Positions 45,664 through 55,192 are shown, counted from the first letter of the stretch. The stretch: 64,000 bases of DNA from Methylophilus medardicus (GCF_006363955.1 NZ_CP040948.1:434001-498000); one strand, 5' to 3'. Made by a program: numbers and translations. Notes: a model not told the origin generated them from the letters alone.

Positions 45664-46542
45664 ATGTTTACGGGCAGTTTGGTCGCAATCGTTACTCCGA
45701 TGTTTGAAGATGGTCGTTTGGATCTGGACGCGCTCAAAAAGTTGATCGACGTGCATGTCGATGCTGGTACCGATGGCATTGTGATTGTCGGTACGACTGG
45801 CGAGTCGCCTACGGTCACTGTCGATGAACATTGTCTGTTGATTAAAACGACCATTGAGCATGTGGCTAAACGCGTGCCGGTGATTGCCGGCACTGGGGCG
45901 AACTCAACGGCTGAAGCGATTGAATTGACCGCCAAGGCCAAGAGTTTGGGTGCAGATGCTTGCCTACTGGTGGCGCCTTATTACAACAAGCCCTCACAAG
46001 AAGGCTTGTATCAGCATTTTAAAGCGGTGGCTGAGGCTGTCGATATTCCCCAAATTTTATACAATGTGCCTGGACGCACTGGATGCGATCTGAGCAATGA
46101 TACCGTGTTACGTTTGGCGCAGTTGCCAAACATTGTCGGTATTAAAGATGCAACAGGGGGCATTGAGCGTGGCACAGACTTGTTGCTGCGCAAGCCTGCA
46201 GACTTCGCCGTTTATAGTGGTGACGATGCGACGGCGATGCCGCTGATGTTGTTAGGCGCCAAGGGCGTGATCTCGGTCACGGCCAATGTGGCGCCAACAC
46301 TGATGCATGACATGTGCGTGCATGCACTCAATGGCAATGTGGCCGCTGCCATCGCATGTAACGCAAAATTGTTTGCATTGCACCAGAAGTTGTTTGTGGA
46401 AGCGAACCCGATTCCGGTGAAATGGGTACTACAGCAAATGGGTTTGATTGGCACCGGCATTCGTTTGCCGCTAGTGAATTTGTCTAGCCAATATCATGAA
46501 GTATTACGCAACGCCATGCAGCAGGCTGACATTGCCGCTTGA
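45664..46542 (+). CDS. dapA: 4-hydroxy-tetrahydrodipicolinate synthase
   Basis: Class I aldolase condensing pyruvate with aspartate semialdehyde at the branch point of lysine and diaminopimelate synthesis. The start at 45664 ([13 protein letters not shown]) gives 292 aa, the family length; an ATG four codons earlier is possible. [28 protein letters not shown], the Tyr in [12 protein letters not shown] and the Schiff-base Lys in VGIKDATGG are present. It is followed by bamC in the same order as in E. coli (dapA-nlpB). Confidence 0.96.
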   Translation: MFTGSLVAIVTPMFEDGRLDLDALKKLIDVHVDAGTDGIVIVGTTGESPTVTVDEHCLLIKTTIEHVAKRVPVIAGTGANSTAEAIELTAKAKSLGADACLLVAPYYNKPSQEGLYQHFKAVAEAVDIPQILYNVPGRTGCDLSNDTVLRLAQLPNIVGIKDATGGIERGTDLLLRKPADFAVYSGDDATAMPLMLLGAKGVISVTANVAPTLMHDMCVHALNGNVAAAIACNAKLFALHQKLFVEANPIPVKWVLQQMGLIGTGIRLPLVNLSSQYHEVLRNAMQQADIAA

Positions 46543-46572
46543 TGGTGTGAAGATTAATTTAGGGTGAGATAA

Positions 46573-47838
46573 GTGAAATACATGAGTCATGTTTGGGTAC
46601 AACGGGCAGTGCTGCTCAGTCTAGTCACGGCGCTGGCCGCGTGTGATTCCATCCCGTTTCTGAACAATAGTTCAGATTACAAGGGCGCTGGTCGCTCCAA
46701 GCCGCTTGAGGTTCCCCCTGATTTGACCACCGTACGCACCAGTAGCACCTACAACGTGCCGGGCAGTACCAGTTATTCAGCCTACAGCCAGAACCAAGAC
46801 GCACAGGAACAGAACGGCCCGCAACCGGTGTTAGCCGATATGAAAAACGTGCGCATGGTCAAAGCCGGCTCGCAGCGTTGGTTAGTGGTCAATGCCCCCG
46901 CCGAAAAAGTGTGGCCGATTGTGCGTGATTTCTGGCTGGATCAAGGCTTTGCTGTCAAAGTTGAAAATCCTGAAGTCGGTGTGATTGAAACGGAATGGTT
47001 GCAATCGGATGCGATCAAGCCAAAAGAAGATAATCGTGGCTATGGCGAGAAGTTTGATGCCTGGTTGGATAAATTATCTGGCTTTGCAGATAGACGCAAA
47101 TTCCGTACGCGGATCGAACGCGGTGAAAAAGACGGTACCACTGAGATTTACATGACTCATCGCACCGTTGCTGGCGCCCCCGATGATGGTAAAAACTACG
47201 TGACGACGCAGCTTGGGGTGATTGATACCGGCTACCGCGCAAACGCCGCAGATGCCAAAAATAATGCCGGACAGGAGTTTGATGCGGATCTGGATGCAGA
47301 ATTGCTGCGCCGCATGATGGTGAAACTGGGTCTAGATGAGCAAAAAGCAGAACAGGTGATGACACAAGCAGCCTCTGATAAACGTGCAGATGTGATTAAA
47401 GAATCTGATCAGAGCGTGACCTTGAAGTTGAACGAGCCTTTTGATCGCGGTTGGCGTCGGGTGGGCTTGGCACTGGATCGCATCGGTTTTGTTACCGAAG
47501 ACAAAAACCGCTCAGAAGGTATTTTTTACGTACGGTATGCTGATACAGATGCAGAGGACCCGATCAAGCAGAAAAAAGGCTTGCTGGAGCGTTTGAAGTT
47601 CTGGGGTAGCGATGAGGATGAAAAATCGGCAGCGCCTGCAGATGTTAAACCAGGCGATAAAACCAAGTTCTGGAAAGGCACCGCCGACGGCGACAAGTCT
47701 AGCAAGCAGTACCATATTCAAGTGCTAGAAAACGCAGATGACACCACAGATGTCTATGTGCTGACCTCAGACAACAAACGCAACACCTCCACCACTGCAA
47801 ACCGGATTATTTCATTGCTGTATGAACAGCTGAAATAG
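46573..47838 (+). CDS. bamC: Outer membrane assembly lipoprotein BamC
   Basis: Lipoprotein subunit of the BAM complex that inserts beta-barrels into the outer membrane. The protein is 421 aa with lipobox LAAC (Cys about 24). The unstructured stretch RSKPLEVPPDLT binds BamD in homologues, and two helix-grip domains follow. The GTG at 46573 follows GGTGAG closely; the ATG at 46582 is an alternative. The long acidic insert before the C-terminus (about residues 330-380) is larger than in E. coli BamC. It is downstream of dapA as in other proteobacteria. Confidence 0.9.
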   Translation: MKYMSHVWVQRAVLLSLVTALAACDSIPFLNNSSDYKGAGRSKPLEVPPDLTTVRTSSTYNVPGSTSYSAYSQNQDAQEQNGPQPVLADMKNVRMVKAGSQRWLVVNAPAEKVWPIVRDFWLDQGFAVKVENPEVGVIETEWLQSDAIKPKEDNRGYGEKFDAWLDKLSGFADRRKFRTRIERGEKDGTTEIYMTHRTVAGAPDDGKNYVTTQLGVIDTGYRANAADAKNNAGQEFDADLDAELLRRMMVKLGLDEQKAEQVMTQAASDKRADVIKESDQSVTLKLNEPFDRGWRRVGLALDRIGFVTEDKNRSEGIFYVRYADTDAEDPIKQKKGLLERLKFWGSDEDEKSAAPADVKPGDKTKFWKGTADGDKSSKQYHIQVLENADDTTDVYVLTSDNKRNTSTTANRIISLLYEQLK

Positions 47839-47850
47839 TTTGAGGCTGAA

Positions 47851-48627
47851 GTGCAATTTGCATCACTAGGCAGTGGCAGTGCAGGCAATGCCACGCTGAT
47901 CGAGGCCGGGGAAACCCGGCTTTTGCTCGACTGCGGCTTTAGCGTTAAGGAGACGGTGCAACGCCTGGCCAGGCTGCAGCGACAGCCAGAGCAACTCACC
48001 GGCATCTTGGTCACCCACGAACATGATGACCATGCCCGCGGTGCATTCAAGCTCGCGGCGCGCTACCAGATTCCGGTGTGGCTCACCCATGGCACCTTGA
48101 GTATGTGCCAGCGTTATTTGCCTGCAGCGTCGCAATCGGTAAAGCTCAACATTGTCGATGCACATACCGTGTTTGCGTTACAAGAAATTGAGGTACACCC
48201 CTATCCGGTGCCGCATGACGCGCGTGAGCCCGCACAGTTTGTGTTTAGTGATGGCGTGCGTAAGTTTGGCGTGTTAACAGATGTCGGCAGTGTGACGCCA
48301 CATATTGTGCTGATGCTGCAAGCTTGTGATGGTTTATTGCTGGAGTGCAATCATGATTTAGAGATGTTGCGCAATGGACCTTATGCCTACTCGCTGAAAA
48401 AAAGGGTCGGTGGTTGGCTAGGGCATCTAGATAATCAATCCAGTGCCCAGCTGCTAGCAAAACTCGACAACCGTAAACTCAAACATCTGGTTGCAGCGCA
48501 TTTGAGTGAAAAAAATAATACCCCCACCCTAGCCCAGCAAGCCCTGAGTGAGGTGCTTCACTGTGAGCGTGATTGGGTACAAATCGCCAGCCAGCAATCG
48601 GGGCTGGACTGGCGTTCTCTTATTTAG
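47851..48627 (+). CDS. MBL-fold metallohydrolase, YycJ/WalJ-like
   Basis: A 258-aa metallo-beta-lactamase-fold hydrolase. The N-terminus MQFASLGSGSAGNATLIEAG and the metal motif VTHEHDDHARG are typical of the YycJ group; HDAREPAQFVF, LTDVGSVTPHI and LLECNHDLEML add further ligands. The GTG start follows TGAGG. In Firmicutes YycJ is a DNA exonuclease tied to repair, but the role in betaproteobacteria is unclear. It follows bamC by 12 bp and may be co-transcribed. Confidence 0.88.
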   Translation: MQFASLGSGSAGNATLIEAGETRLLLDCGFSVKETVQRLARLQRQPEQLTGILVTHEHDDHARGAFKLAARYQIPVWLTHGTLSMCQRYLPAASQSVKLNIVDAHTVFALQEIEVHPYPVPHDAREPAQFVFSDGVRKFGVLTDVGSVTPHIVLMLQACDGLLLECNHDLEMLRNGPYAYSLKKRVGGWLGHLDNQSSAQLLAKLDNRKLKHLVAAHLSEKNNTPTLAQQALSEVLHCERDWVQIASQQSGLDWRSLI

Positions 48628-48661
48628 CCTAGCGCCATAGATTTAGACCAGTTCCATGCAT

Positions 48662-48994
48662 CTAGTCCAGCACCATGATCTGCTCAGATAAGCGGATCAT
48701 GCGTTCAACCGGGGTCACCCACACGATGCCATCCCCGATATTGCCGGTGTGACCAACCTCAACGATGGTCTGTAATACGCCCTCCACCAAGTCATCCGGC
48801 ACCACCATGTAGATATATACTTTGGGGCTGTAGTCGGTCAGCTCTTCCCTGACGCCGACGCTTGGCTTTTGCAAGTGCGGGCCACAGCCTTCCATTTTAC
48901 TGACAGACATACCGGGAAAGCCTTTGATGTTACGCAACGCAGAGCGTATCTTGGCCAACCTTGCAGGTTGTATGACTGCTTTGATCTCTTTCAT
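48662..48994 (-). CDS. PII-like protein of the heavy-metal efflux operon
   Basis: A 110-aa protein with the PII ferredoxin-like fold: it begins MKEIKAVIQPARLAKIRSAL, and VGHTGNIGDGIVWVTPVERMIRL matches the PII C-terminal signature. The T-loop reads GCGPHLQKPSVGVREELTDYSPK, lacking the uridylylated Tyr51 context of GlnB. It is therefore unlikely to be an ordinary nitrogen sensor. A PII subgroup lying next to heavy-metal RND pumps has been described. Its position after cusA suggests it regulates or senses for that pump. Confidence 0.82.
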   Translation of the reverse strand: MKEIKAVIQPARLAKIRSALRNIKGFPGMSVSKMEGCGPHLQKPSVGVREELTDYSPKVYIYMVVPDDLVEGVLQTIVEVGHTGNIGDGIVWVTPVERMIRLSEQIMVLD

Positions 48995-49032
48995 AAAAAT
49001 ATCCTTTTGCGCATCATCTTATTCGATTGGCA

Positions 49033-52000
49033 TTATGCCTCTATCTGACGCTCTTCAAACTTACGATAGAGTGTAGGCACGACAATCAGGGTCAGCAAGG
49101 TGGAGGTAATCAGGCCGCCGATCACCACAATCGCCAAGGGGCGCTGCACTTCTGCGCCAGGCCCGGTGGCAAACAAGAACGGTACCAAGCCTAACATAGC
49201 CACTGTGGCCGTCATCATGACTGGCCGGAAGCGCTGTGCGCAACCTTTACGGATCGCCTCTAGCTGCTCCATGCCCTCTTCACGCAAGGTGCGAATGTAC
49301 GACACCAGGACCACCGCATTCAATACCGCTATCCCCCATAAGGCAATAAAGCCGACCGAGGCAGGCACGGATAAGTACTCACCGGTGACAAACAGTGCAA
49401 TGACGCCACCAATAGAGGCAAACGGCAACACCAAAATAATCATGGTGGCGAACCGTAGCGACTGGAACAACAAGAACAATAGGAAGAAAATCGCGGCAAT
49501 CGTCACTGGAATGATGATCATCAAGTGGCCCATCGCGCGCTCCATATTTTGGAACTGACCGCCATACTCCAGATAATAGCCATCCGGTAATTGCAGTTTC
49601 TGACCGAGCACTTGTTGCAGCTCAGCCACAAAACCGCCCAGATCACGGTCTTTAACATTGACGCCGATGACGATACGGCGCTTGGCCAACTCGCGACTAA
49701 TTTGCGCCGGCCCATCTTTGACTTCGATGTCTGCTAAGTCTTCCAGCGCCACGCGGGAGCCATTAGGGGAGGTGAGCATGATATTACGAATCGCTTCTTC
49801 GTCGTTGCGGAACGACTCTGGATATCGCACCGCTGCTGAGAAGCGTCGTTGCCCCTCAAAAATCTCGGTGGCGATTTTACCGCCAATCGCTGTTTCGATG
49901 ACGTCATGGACATCGGATGCATTGATGCCATGGCGGGCAATTGCTTGCCGATCAATGGTGATGTTTAGGTATTGTTGTCCGGAGACCTTCTCTACCTTGA
50001 TCTCTGTCGCGCCTTTGACGCTGCCTGAAATTCTGGCGATTTCATCCGCCTTTTGCTTCAGCGTATCGAGGTCCTCCCCAAAAATTTTCACCGCCACATC
50101 GGCACGCACCCCGGTCAGTAGTTCGTCGACACGGTCAGAAATCGGCTGCGCCATGATGATTTGCACGCCCGGAATATTCTTTTCGAGCACTGCACGCATT
50201 TTTTCGCCGATATCATCCTGGGTCCAGCCCGCTGGCCATTGGTCACGTGGTTTCAGGCTGATAATTGGCGTGGACTCATTTTGCGCCTGCGCATCGGCCG
50301 GACTCTCGCCGCGACCCAGCCCAGAGATGGCTGACTTCACGCCAGGCACTTGCTCCATGATCAATTTCATCGCTTTGTTTTCCATTTTCATGGACTCTTC
50401 AAGTGAGATATTGGGTACCCGGTTAATGCCGGGCACAATGGAGCCTTCTTTCATTTCTGGGATGAATGACGTGCCCAGAAATGGAAACAGCGCCAGGGTG
50501 CCGACAAACACCAGTGCCGAAGCCAGAATGGTTTTTTTCTCATTCTTGAGCACCCAGTTGAGTGCTGATAAATAAGGCCGTTTGATGGCTTGGATGAGCC
50601 GCGTGTCCTCGCCACTCCCCCCTTTGAGAATGTAAGAGCACAACGCGGGCGTCATGGTCAGCGATAACACTAGCGAGACGAACAGCGCAATGGCAATGGT
50701 ATAAGCCAATGGCGCAAACATTTTGCCTTCCATGCCTTCTAGTGTCATCAAAGGTAAAAATACCAAGATGATGATACCCACCCCGAACAGCACCGGGGTC
50801 GCCACTTCGGTGGCGGCTTCGAGCGCGACACGAATTCTGCTCTCACCTTTGCGATGGCCTAAATGGTGAAAGGTATTTTCAACCACCACCACCGAGCCAT
50901 CCACCATCAAGCCGATCGCAATCGCAAGGCCGCCAAGTGACATCAGGTTGGCAGAAATGCCATAGTGATTCATGACCATAAAGGTAATTAATGGCGTCAG
51001 CACGAGTGTACCAACCACAATCAGGCTAGAGCGCACGTCCCCCAAAAACAGGAACAAAATGATCACCACCAGAATAATGCCTTCAATCAGCACTTTGGTG
51101 ACGGTGTGCAGTGCCGCGTCTACCAGCTCACTTCGGTCATAGTAAGGCACAATTTGCAGCCCGTGTGGCAGCATGCCCTTGCTGTTGATTTCTTCAACGC
51201 GGGCTTTGATCCGGCTGACCACTTCTTTAGCGTTGCCGCCACGCATCATGATCACAATGCCACCGACCGATTCGGTGTCGCCATTTTTGAGCACGACCCC
51301 AACCCGCACCTCATGACCAATGGTGACTTCGGCGACATCGCGGATGTAGACCGGAATCCCATTCACCTCTTTCAGCACCATGTTGCGTATGTCATCCAGA
51401 TTTTGCACCAGTCCGACACCGCGAATCAGATATTGCTCGGCGTAATGCGGCAAAATACCGCCGCCACTGTTGGCGTTGTTTCGCGCCAGCGCCTCATACA
51501 CGTCTTTGAGCTTAATCGAAAAGTGCGTCATGCGGTCAGGGTTGACCAGCACCTGGTATTGTTTGACATAGCCGCCTTGCGAGTTGATTTCGGCCACGCC
51601 CGGAATACCGCGCAGCAATGGACGCACCACCCAGTCTTGGATCGCGCGTCGCTCAGTCAGGTCTTCGCGGCTGAGTTCTTTTTTGCCATCTTCCGGTTTA
51701 TCCAGCGTAAATTGATAGACTTCGCCGAGGCCGGTCGAGACGGGTCCCAGAATCGGCGTCACGCCTTGCGGCATGCGCTCCATGACCTCCATCAGTCTTT
51801 CCATCACCAGTTGCCGTGCAAAATACACATTGGTGCTGTCGGTAAAAACCAGCGTAATCAGCGATAGCGCATTTTTATTGACTGAGCGCATTTCGGTCAG
51901 GCCGGGGAGGCCGGTCATGGCGATTTCAAGCGGCACCGTGATGAAACGCTCTACCTCTTCTGGGGATTTTCCAGTGGCTTGTGTTGCAATCATCACCTGC

Positions 52001-52134
52001 ACATTGGTGACATCAGGAAACGCATCCACCGATAGTTTTTTGACGGCAAACAAGCCTGCAAATACCAGCCCGATGGCGAGCACTAACACAATGAGGCGCT
52101 GCTTGAGCGCGCCTCTAATTAACGACTCAATCAT
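49033..52134 (-). CDS. cusA: Heavy-metal efflux RND transporter (CusA/CzcA family)
   Basis: Inner-membrane proton-driven pump of 1033 aa with 12 membrane helices and two large periplasmic loops. The motif AIAIGLMVDGSVVVVEN in TM4 contains the proton-relay Asp. It has AIG, as in monovalent-metal pumps, rather than DFG of cobalt/zinc/cadmium pumps, but VDGS rather than the VDA of CusA. Copper or silver is favoured but not proven. It is encoded with a periplasmic adaptor and an outer-membrane channel directly upstream on the same strand. Confidence 0.92.
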   Translation of the reverse strand: MIESLIRGALKQRLIVLVLAIGLVFAGLFAVKKLSVDAFPDVTNVQVMIATQATGKSPEEVERFITVPLEIAMTGLPGLTEMRSVNKNALSLITLVFTDSTNVYFARQLVMERLMEVMERMPQGVTPILGPVSTGLGEVYQFTLDKPEDGKKELSREDLTERRAIQDWVVRPLLRGIPGVAEINSQGGYVKQYQVLVNPDRMTHFSIKLKDVYEALARNNANSGGGILPHYAEQYLIRGVGLVQNLDDIRNMVLKEVNGIPVYIRDVAEVTIGHEVRVGVVLKNGDTESVGGIVIMMRGGNAKEVVSRIKARVEEINSKGMLPHGLQIVPYYDRSELVDAALHTVTKVLIEGIILVVIILFLFLGDVRSSLIVVGTLVLTPLITFMVMNHYGISANLMSLGGLAIAIGLMVDGSVVVVENTFHHLGHRKGESRIRVALEAATEVATPVLFGVGIIILVFLPLMTLEGMEGKMFAPLAYTIAIALFVSLVLSLTMTPALCSYILKGGSGEDTRLIQAIKRPYLSALNWVLKNEKKTILASALVFVGTLALFPFLGTSFIPEMKEGSIVPGINRVPNISLEESMKMENKAMKLIMEQVPGVKSAISGLGRGESPADAQAQNESTPIISLKPRDQWPAGWTQDDIGEKMRAVLEKNIPGVQIIMAQPISDRVDELLTGVRADVAVKIFGEDLDTLKQKADEIARISGSVKGATEIKVEKVSGQQYLNITIDRQAIARHGINASDVHDVIETAIGGKIATEIFEGQRRFSAAVRYPESFRNDEEAIRNIMLTSPNGSRVALEDLADIEVKDGPAQISRELAKRRIVIGVNVKDRDLGGFVAELQQVLGQKLQLPDGYYLEYGGQFQNMERAMGHLMIIIPVTIAAIFFLLFLLFQSLRFATMIILVLPFASIGGVIALFVTGEYLSVPASVGFIALWGIAVLNAVVLVSYIRTLREEGMEQLEAIRKGCAQRFRPVMMTATVAMLGLVPFLFATGPGAEVQRPLAIVVIGGLITSTLLTLIVVPTLYRKFEERQIEA

Positions 52135-52137
52135 GCT

Positions 52138-53289
52138 TTACTCCATTTCCTTGCGCTTACGTTCGTTATTGACGTGAAAAGCGCCATCGAGCACGATTTG
52201 GTCACCGGGTTGCAAGCCTTGTAAGACTTCTCTTTTGTCTGCGTAGGTGCGGCCCAACGTCACGGGTAACAATTTGTATTGTTTGGATTTGAGCGTTTGT
52301 GCAAACACATGGTCGGCGTTGTTTTCTCTGACCACTGCGGTAGAGGGGATCGCGATGACCTTTTGAGGCTTCGCTTCGAGCAAGATGGTAATCAGCATGT
52401 CCGGCTTCAACAACATCTTGTCGTTACTGATATTGGCGCGCGCCATCACAGTGCGTGTCGCTGGGTCCACAATATCGCCGACGAAGGCCAGCGTGCCGGT
52501 GAGCTCTGCATCATCCAGTGCAGGCACTTCAATATTGATGGATTGCCCTTCTTTAATGTGCGCAATTTGTTGCTCAGGAATCTCTGCGACTGCCCAAACG
52601 TGAGACAAATCTGCAACGACAAACAATTCCTCAGCCGGGGCCACGACTTGCCCTAATCTGGCTTTGCGCGCAATCACGGTACCGGCAATTTTAGAATTGA
52701 CCTGGCTGGTGGACATACCACTGTTTTGCAAGCCCAGTTGCGCAATATTGCTAGGCGCCATGCCCAGCACTTGTAACTGATCGCGTGCGGCATTTAATTC
52801 GGCGTTCGCCGCATTGAGCTCGCCCTCGCGACGTTGCAATTCTGCCAAACTAATCACATCGGCCTCTAGCAACTGTTTTGCCCGGTCAACGGCTTTGGTT
52901 TGTAGCTGCATTTGTTGGCTGGCTTTGATGTAGCTGAGTTGGTACTGCGCCAATTCAGTGCTTTTAATAGTGGCCAAGCGTTGTCCTGCTTTTACTTCAT
53001 CCCCTAAGTTGACATCCAGAGTGCTGATGCGGCCCGTGATCGAGGCGCCAGCTCTGGATTCAAAGTGCTCATCCACCTGAATGCGTCCGGGGATGCGCAA
53101 GGTATCAATGAACAATTGCTCAGATACTGCACCGGTTTTTACCGTCGCTTCTAATTCTTTGGTTAAGCTGACCAAGCTGGGATCTACGACTTCTTTCGTC
53201 TCTTGGACAGGCGCTGGTTTTTCACTACAGCCGCTAAATGTGGTTGCCAGTGCGGCAACCAATAATGTTGAACATACAATACGAGACAT
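52138..53289 (-). CDS. cusB: RND efflux periplasmic adaptor (CusB/CzcB family)
   Basis: Membrane-fusion protein linking pump and outer-membrane channel, 383 aa from the ATG at 53289. AAGGGG lies at normal distance. The lipobox FSGC puts the lipidated Cys at about 21. Barrel-sandwich halves (GRISTLDVNLGDEVKAGQRLATI and SKIAGTVIARKARLGQVV) flank a helical hairpin, followed by the beta-barrel domain. No His-rich metal-binding extension is seen. It ends three bases before cusA starts. Confidence 0.9.
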   Translation of the reverse strand: MSRIVCSTLLVAALATTFSGCSEKPAPVQETKEVVDPSLVSLTKELEATVKTGAVSEQLFIDTLRIPGRIQVDEHFESRAGASITGRISTLDVNLGDEVKAGQRLATIKSTELAQYQLSYIKASQQMQLQTKAVDRAKQLLEADVISLAELQRREGELNAANAELNAARDQLQVLGMAPSNIAQLGLQNSGMSTSQVNSKIAGTVIARKARLGQVVAPAEELFVVADLSHVWAVAEIPEQQIAHIKEGQSINIEVPALDDAELTGTLAFVGDIVDPATRTVMARANISNDKMLLKPDMLITILLEAKPQKVIAIPSTAVVRENNADHVFAQTLKSKQYKLLPVTLGRTYADKREVLQGLQPGDQIVLDGAFHVNNERKRKEME

Positions 53290-53299
53290 CACCATCCCC

Positions 53300-54544
53300 T
53301 TACGGTTGAACCAAATCCGAACCGATGAAGCGTTCGATTTGCAATACACTAAAAAAATAATCAAATTTGGCAATCAGATAGTCACGTCTGACATCACGAT
53401 TGACGCGTTGCGCATCTAGGTATTCCAGAATGCCACGTTCTCCGAATTTATAAGCGGCTTCCGCCCGACTAAGCGTGGCTTCAGATTGATTGAGTAAGCC
53501 ATTCTCAAACGCTTTGAGCTGGTTGCTGGCGATCACCGTGCGTTGATAAGCGCTATCGATTTCTTTGCGCAGCACCTGTTGTTGCAACTTAATGTTGGCG
53601 TCGGCTTCTTCGATGCCGGCGGCAGCTTGCGCAATCTGGCCTTCACGACGATTCCATACGGGTAGTGGCAGCACCACACCTACCCGAAACGTGTTCAGGT
53701 CGGGGTCTTGCGTGAAGTCAGATTTCACAGTTAATCCAGGAAAGCGCAACGCCTGCTCTAACTTTAACTTGGCTTCTGCGCTGTCTTTGGCGCTAAACAG
53801 TTGTTGCAGGTAAGGGTTGTTTTCAGCCGACTGCCGCAATTCGATCACGCTGGGTAGGGTTGATATCGTCGGTAATTCCGAATTGATTTCAAAACTGTCC
53901 GGCATATTGCCGATCATGCCGCGCAAAATCGCTTTCGCTTCCTCAATCCGCGTTTGTGCACTGGCGTAATCGCGCTCGGCCGCTAATAACTCAGTATCCG
54001 CTTTAATTAGCTCGTAGCGTGGCGCTTCGCCAATTTCGACCTTACGTTTCACTTTGCTTTGAATTTGCTGCAACAAGCTGAGGTTGGCGCTAAACATGCC
54101 GAGGATTTGTTGACGCAACAACACATTCAGATAAGCCTGTTTGATTTGATTCCGCAGATCAAAACTGGTGGTGAATATGCCTTTTTCGGCGTAATTAAAC
54201 TGTTGCTCCGCCAGCTCGCGCCGCGAGGTACGCGTGCCTGGAAAGTCTAGGGGCTGTGAAATCGTGATGCCATAGTTTTGATTCGTGGTGCCGGGCGCAT
54301 TGCGATATCTGGCAGGGCCACCCATGATCTCAAGATCAGGGTTAAAGTACGCACGTGATGCTGTGATGCCAGCCGCCGCAGCGGCGGTTTGCGCTTTACT
54401 GACCGCCATCATCGGATTTTCATCGACGGCTTTATCCAGCAAGGTTTTTAGGTCAAAAGTGATTTCTGCATTGGCAAGAGGCGATAGGCATAAATAAAAG
54501 CATAATAGCTTGCCGATCTGTCGCCAGCGGGTATTTCTTAACAT
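53300..54544 (-). CDS. cusC: TolC-family outer membrane factor (CusC/CzcC family)
   Basis: Outer-membrane channel of the tripartite pump, 414 aa from the ATG at 54544, with AAGGATCG upstream. The signal peptide ends SPLANA. Two OEP repeats are visible, each with long heptad-like helices (KAQTAAAAAGITASRAYFNPDL and the FPGLTVKSDFTQDPDLNTF to RNRREG region). There is no lipobox, unlike E. coli CusC. It is ten bases upstream of cusB. Confidence 0.88.
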   Translation of the reverse strand: MLRNTRWRQIGKLLCFYLCLSPLANAEITFDLKTLLDKAVDENPMMAVSKAQTAAAAAGITASRAYFNPDLEIMGGPARYRNAPGTTNQNYGITISQPLDFPGTRTSRRELAEQQFNYAEKGIFTTSFDLRNQIKQAYLNVLLRQQILGMFSANLSLLQQIQSKVKRKVEIGEAPRYELIKADTELLAAERDYASAQTRIEEAKAILRGMIGNMPDSFEINSELPTISTLPSVIELRQSAENNPYLQQLFSAKDSAEAKLKLEQALRFPGLTVKSDFTQDPDLNTFRVGVVLPLPVWNRREGQIAQAAAGIEEADANIKLQQQVLRKEIDSAYQRTVIASNQLKAFENGLLNQSEATLSRAEAAYKFGERGILEYLDAQRVNRDVRRDYLIAKFDYFFSVLQIERFIGSDLVQP

Positions 54545-54648
54545 AACGATCCTTTTTCGGTGACAGTTGATTGGATCATGCCACAGCCACCTTATTGAAC
54601 AATGAAAATAGCGCCTACCGTGTTGCGTAGCGCGCAACTAAACAATCA

Positions 54649-54984
54649 TCAAGCGGATTGGGGAGGCCGATCAAGCCAGAAGCCGAGCTGCAGGTGGTAG
54701 GCGGTGAGATGGTGTTCGGGGGTGAGGTGTTTGGCTTTATGGAGAGGGTAGCTAAAGCCTGGTAGCACTATTTTATCGACATCCACCTCGGCAATTTCGA
54801 GCATATCGACACAGGCACTCATATCGCCAAAATCGGCAGATAAACCATCATCACTGCTATTGCCAACGCTGACTGTTGATAAGCTGCTGTCTAATAGCGT
54901 GCTTGTGACCACCGGTTCGGCGGCGGTTGTTTGCAGGGCAAACAACAAACATAGCAGATGTAGAAAATAAAATAGCTTTTGCAT
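54649..54984 (-). CDS. Small periplasmic protein at the head of the efflux operon
   Basis: A 111-aa exported protein: signal peptide MQKLFYFLHLLCLLFALQTTAA, an acidic middle (SSDDGLSADFGDMSACVDML) with one Cys, and a His-containing end (LHKAKHLTPEHHLTAYHLQLG). I do not recognise a family. By position and size it resembles CzcI-type small periplasmic proteins that precede czcCBA genes and affect their regulation, but sequence support is lacking. It is followed by cusC after 104 bp. Confidence 0.65.
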   Translation of the reverse strand: MQKLFYFLHLLCLLFALQTTAAEPVVTSTLLDSSLSTVSVGNSSDDGLSADFGDMSACVDMLEIAEVDVDKIVLPGFSYPLHKAKHLTPEHHLTAYHLQLGFWLDRPPQSA

Positions 54985-55111
54985 TAAAAATCGTTTTGGT
55001 GGGCATTACATTACTTTTACAGCAATAACTATACCAGCAATATGAGCACCTCTAAGCGATTGATTTCATTTGAGCTGCAACGAATAGCCGCAGCGGAGGT
55101 GGCAAGCATAT

Positions 55112-55140
55112 ATTTATCTTGCACCAAACTGGTGCGTCAA
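55112..55140 (-). promoter_or_regulatory. Predicted efflux-operon promoter with a dyad in the spacer
   Basis: On the minus strand TTGACG (55140-55135), a 17-bp spacer and ATAAAT (55117-55112). The spacer contains GCACCA/TGGTGC (arms 55121-55126 and 55130-55135). A dyad between -35 and -10 is the layout of operators for MerR-type activators, although those spacers are usually 19-20 bp, and also of simple repressors. The start would be about 120 bp before the first gene. Confidence 0.45.
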
Positions 55141-55142
55141 AG

Positions 55143-55174
55143 CCACAATGACATTATAGTAGATGTCACTGTGG
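55143..55174. other. Long dyad between clpA and the efflux promoter
   Basis: CCACA plus TGACAT (55143-55147, 55149-55154) face ATGTCA plus TGTGG (55163-55168, 55170-55174) with a single mismatch per arm. It starts 18 bp after the clpA stop. It could be the clpA mRNA 3' hairpin (no T run follows) or an upstream operator of the efflux operon. Confidence 0.4.
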
Positions 55175-55192
55175 TGTCAACGTGAGAACAGA

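Noticed and set aside
48662-48994. Ordinary GlnB/GlnK nitrogen regulator
   Set aside because: The T-loop lacks the uridylylation tyrosine context and the gene sits in a metal efflux operon with no amtB or glnA nearby.
49658-50575. 305-codon open frame on the plus strand inside cusA
   Set aside because: Low-complexity Ser/Ile/Pro-rich translation, a typical shadow of the opposite strand, without a ribosome site or homology features.
51106-51867. 253-codon open frame on the plus strand inside cusA
   Set aside because: It is antisense to a conserved region of the RND pump, has no recognisable domain, and its composition is that of a mirrored coding frame.
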